Source: an uncultured Collinsella sp. (GTDB lineage: Bacteria > Actinomycetota > Coriobacteriia > Coriobacteriales > Coriobacteriaceae). Taken from it: 14,106 nucleotides of DNA. The notes beneath the pieces were generated by a model. The model worked only from the letters and a program-made list of their open reading frames with translations, was not told where the DNA came from and did not search any database. This document shows positions 13,632-14,106 of the stretch, piece after piece; positions within the stretch are counted from its first letter, which is position 1; every line of letters begins with the position of its first letter. Location of the stretch: positions 1 to 14,106 of the forward strand of contig CABUUG010000035.1 in assembly GCA_902494605.1 (NCBI GenBank), in the 5' to 3' direction. A program made the translations under genes and the position numbers.

Positions 13632-13693
13632 AGAGTGGATAATCTCCCACTTTGAGCTTGAATGCAGGCTCAAACCGGGAGATCATCCACTCT
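13632..13693. repeat. Nested 62-bp palindrome after pdxT
   Basis: Outer arms AGAGTGGATAATCTCCC (13632-13648) and GGGAGATCATCCACTCT (13677-13693) pair over 17 positions with one mismatch. Inside, TTTGAGC (13651-13657) and GCTCAAA (13668-13674) form a second stem. No T-run follows, so it is more like a REP or MITE-type repeat than a terminator, although it is the first strong stem after pdxT. Confidence 0.65.
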
Positions 13694-13700
13694 TGTTCTA

Positions 13701-13784
13701 TGTAGTCGTTTAAGAACGTCCCCAATGACTACAAGGAGTGTCCCAAGCTGCCGGCAGAAAAGGAACGTCCCTAACTGCCGCATC
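13701..13784. repeat. Cluster of REP-like units sharing a GGGAC core
   Basis: Three units, read on the - strand as GGGACGTTC (complement of 13714-13722), GGGACACTC (13736-13744) and GGGACGTTC (13763-13771). Each neighbours a palindrome: TGTAGTC/GACTACA (13701-13707 and 13727-13733), CTGCCGGCAG (13749-13758) and a further CTGCCG. The same GGGAC core is present in the palindrome at 3818-3854. The form matches REP sequences mobilised by tyrosine REP transposases; no such transposase is in the window. Confidence 0.55.
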
Positions 13785-13823
13785 CGGAGCAAGACAACGC
13801 CGCAGGCAGAGGACGGACAGCGA

Positions 13824-13922
13824 GCGGGTCGCATTTGAGGCAAGGTGACGTGAAACGAAAGGGCGCTGACCTTCTGGTCGCGCCCTTGAAGTTGAACGTC
13901 AGATTGTCCAAATGCGGCCCGC
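13824..13922. repeat. 99-bp multi-arm nested inverted repeat, including a likely - strand terminator
   Basis: Arms pair in order: GCGGGTCGCATTTG (13824-13837) with CAAATGCGGCCCGC (13909-13922), one mismatch; TGACGT (13846-13851) with ACGTCA (13896-13901); AAGGGCGC (13859-13866) with GCGCCCTT (13880-13887); and GACC with GGTC around TTCT. On the - strand the inner stem is followed by TCGTTTC, so it may terminate the RGG-protein gene. The outer arms go well beyond what a terminator needs. Together with the units before it, it fills the gene-free stretch 13608-13962. Confidence 0.6.
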
Positions 13923-13935
13923 GCAGCGTCGGCCC

Positions 13936-13963
13936 GTTACGGCGTTTGGTAAAACGCCGTAAC
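13936..13963. repeat. 12-bp perfect hairpin at the stop codon of the RGG protein gene
   Basis: GTTACGGCGTTT (13936-13947) and AAACGCCGTAAC (13952-13963) with a 4-base loop. It begins at the last base of the - strand stop codon. No T-run follows on the - strand; on the + strand TAAAAACG follows. Probably a 3' mRNA structure. Confidence 0.6.
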
Positions 13964-14106
13964 TAAAAACGGTTACCGCGGAAGCCGCCACCGTTGCGGC
14001 CGCCACGGTCGCCACCGCGACCGCCGCGGTCGTTACCACGGTTGCCGCCGAAGCCGCCACGGTTGCCGCCGCGGTCGCCATAGCCACCACGGTTGCCACC
14101 AAAGCC
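13963..14106 (-). CDS. C-terminal RGG-rich tail, probably of a DEAD-box RNA helicase (5' end missing)
   Basis: Open to the window edge in frame; 47 residues are visible before TAG (13963-13965). The sequence is almost wholly Gly, Arg, Asn, Asp and aromatic residues, in units such as GGNRGGYGDRGG and GGFGGNRGNDRGG, ending GGGFRGNRF. Such RGG tails bind RNA and are common at the end of DeaD/CsdA/RhlE-type helicases in actinobacteria; cold-shock or other RNA-binding proteins are alternatives. The helicase core would lie beyond 14106. The GGT/GGC-CGT/CGC codon repetition produces long antisense ORFs that are not genes. Confidence 0.7.
   Translation of the reverse strand, partial: GFGGNRGGYGDRGGNRGGFGGNRGNDRGGRGGDRGGRNGGGFRGNRF

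Noticed and set aside
13963..14106. GGY/CGY tandem repetition as a CRISPR or DNA satellite
   Set aside because: The period is that of Gly-Arg-Asn codons in an open frame ending at a stop; there is no repeat-spacer structure.

Overview
The window looks like chromosomal DNA of a high-GC, anaerobic gut actinobacterium, most likely a Coriobacteriia member near Collinsella. That is inferred from the GC-rich third codon positions, the actinobacterial-type Ski2-like helicase with a C-terminal DUF3516-like region, an oxygen-detoxifying reverse rubrerythrin, and the style of the intergenic repeats. No rRNA, tRNA, CRISPR array or complete insertion sequence was seen. Both end genes are cut by the window edges.

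Layout. At 1-1890 (+) is the C-terminal part of the helicase. It converges through a two-way terminator on a DUF2130 coiled-coil/nuclease-like protein (1965-3722, -). Upstream of that is a minus-strand operon: a HIRAN-domain protein, a 59-residue acidic protein that appears to start at ATT, and a metallophosphoesterase (5009 down to 3873). It is closed by a repeat hairpin and an intrinsic terminator. At 5246-5329 (-) is a 27-codon hydrophobic ORF whose ribosome binding site lies inside a hairpin touching its AUG, which resembles type I toxin mRNAs. Next come an iron-containing alcohol dehydrogenase and an aldehyde dehydrogenase in one operon (8043 down to 5435, -), divergent from a reverse rubrerythrin (8299-8859, +). 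Two related 16-bp dyads lie in the divergent region.

From 8992 to 10532 is a cassette bounded by two direct 119-bp elements with inverted ends. It holds one unrecognised nuclease-like gene (9102-10229, -). The element ends carry TAA, TGA and TAG in three different frames, and they supply the stop codons of both this gene and the next gene upstream.

The right part is a vitamin B6 locus: a MocR/PdxR-type regulator (10530-11963, -) divergent from pdxS (12109-12999, +) and pdxT (13020-13607, +). The spacer holds a 10-bp direct repeat that overlaps a weak -35 element. PdxS and PdxT together make pyridoxal 5'-phosphate, and the regulator has a PLP-binding aminotransferase-like domain, so a feedback circuit is likely. 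From 13608 to 13962 there is no gene, only nested palindromes and REP-like repeats. The window closes with the RGG-type C-terminus of a minus-strand protein, probably a DEAD-box RNA helicase.
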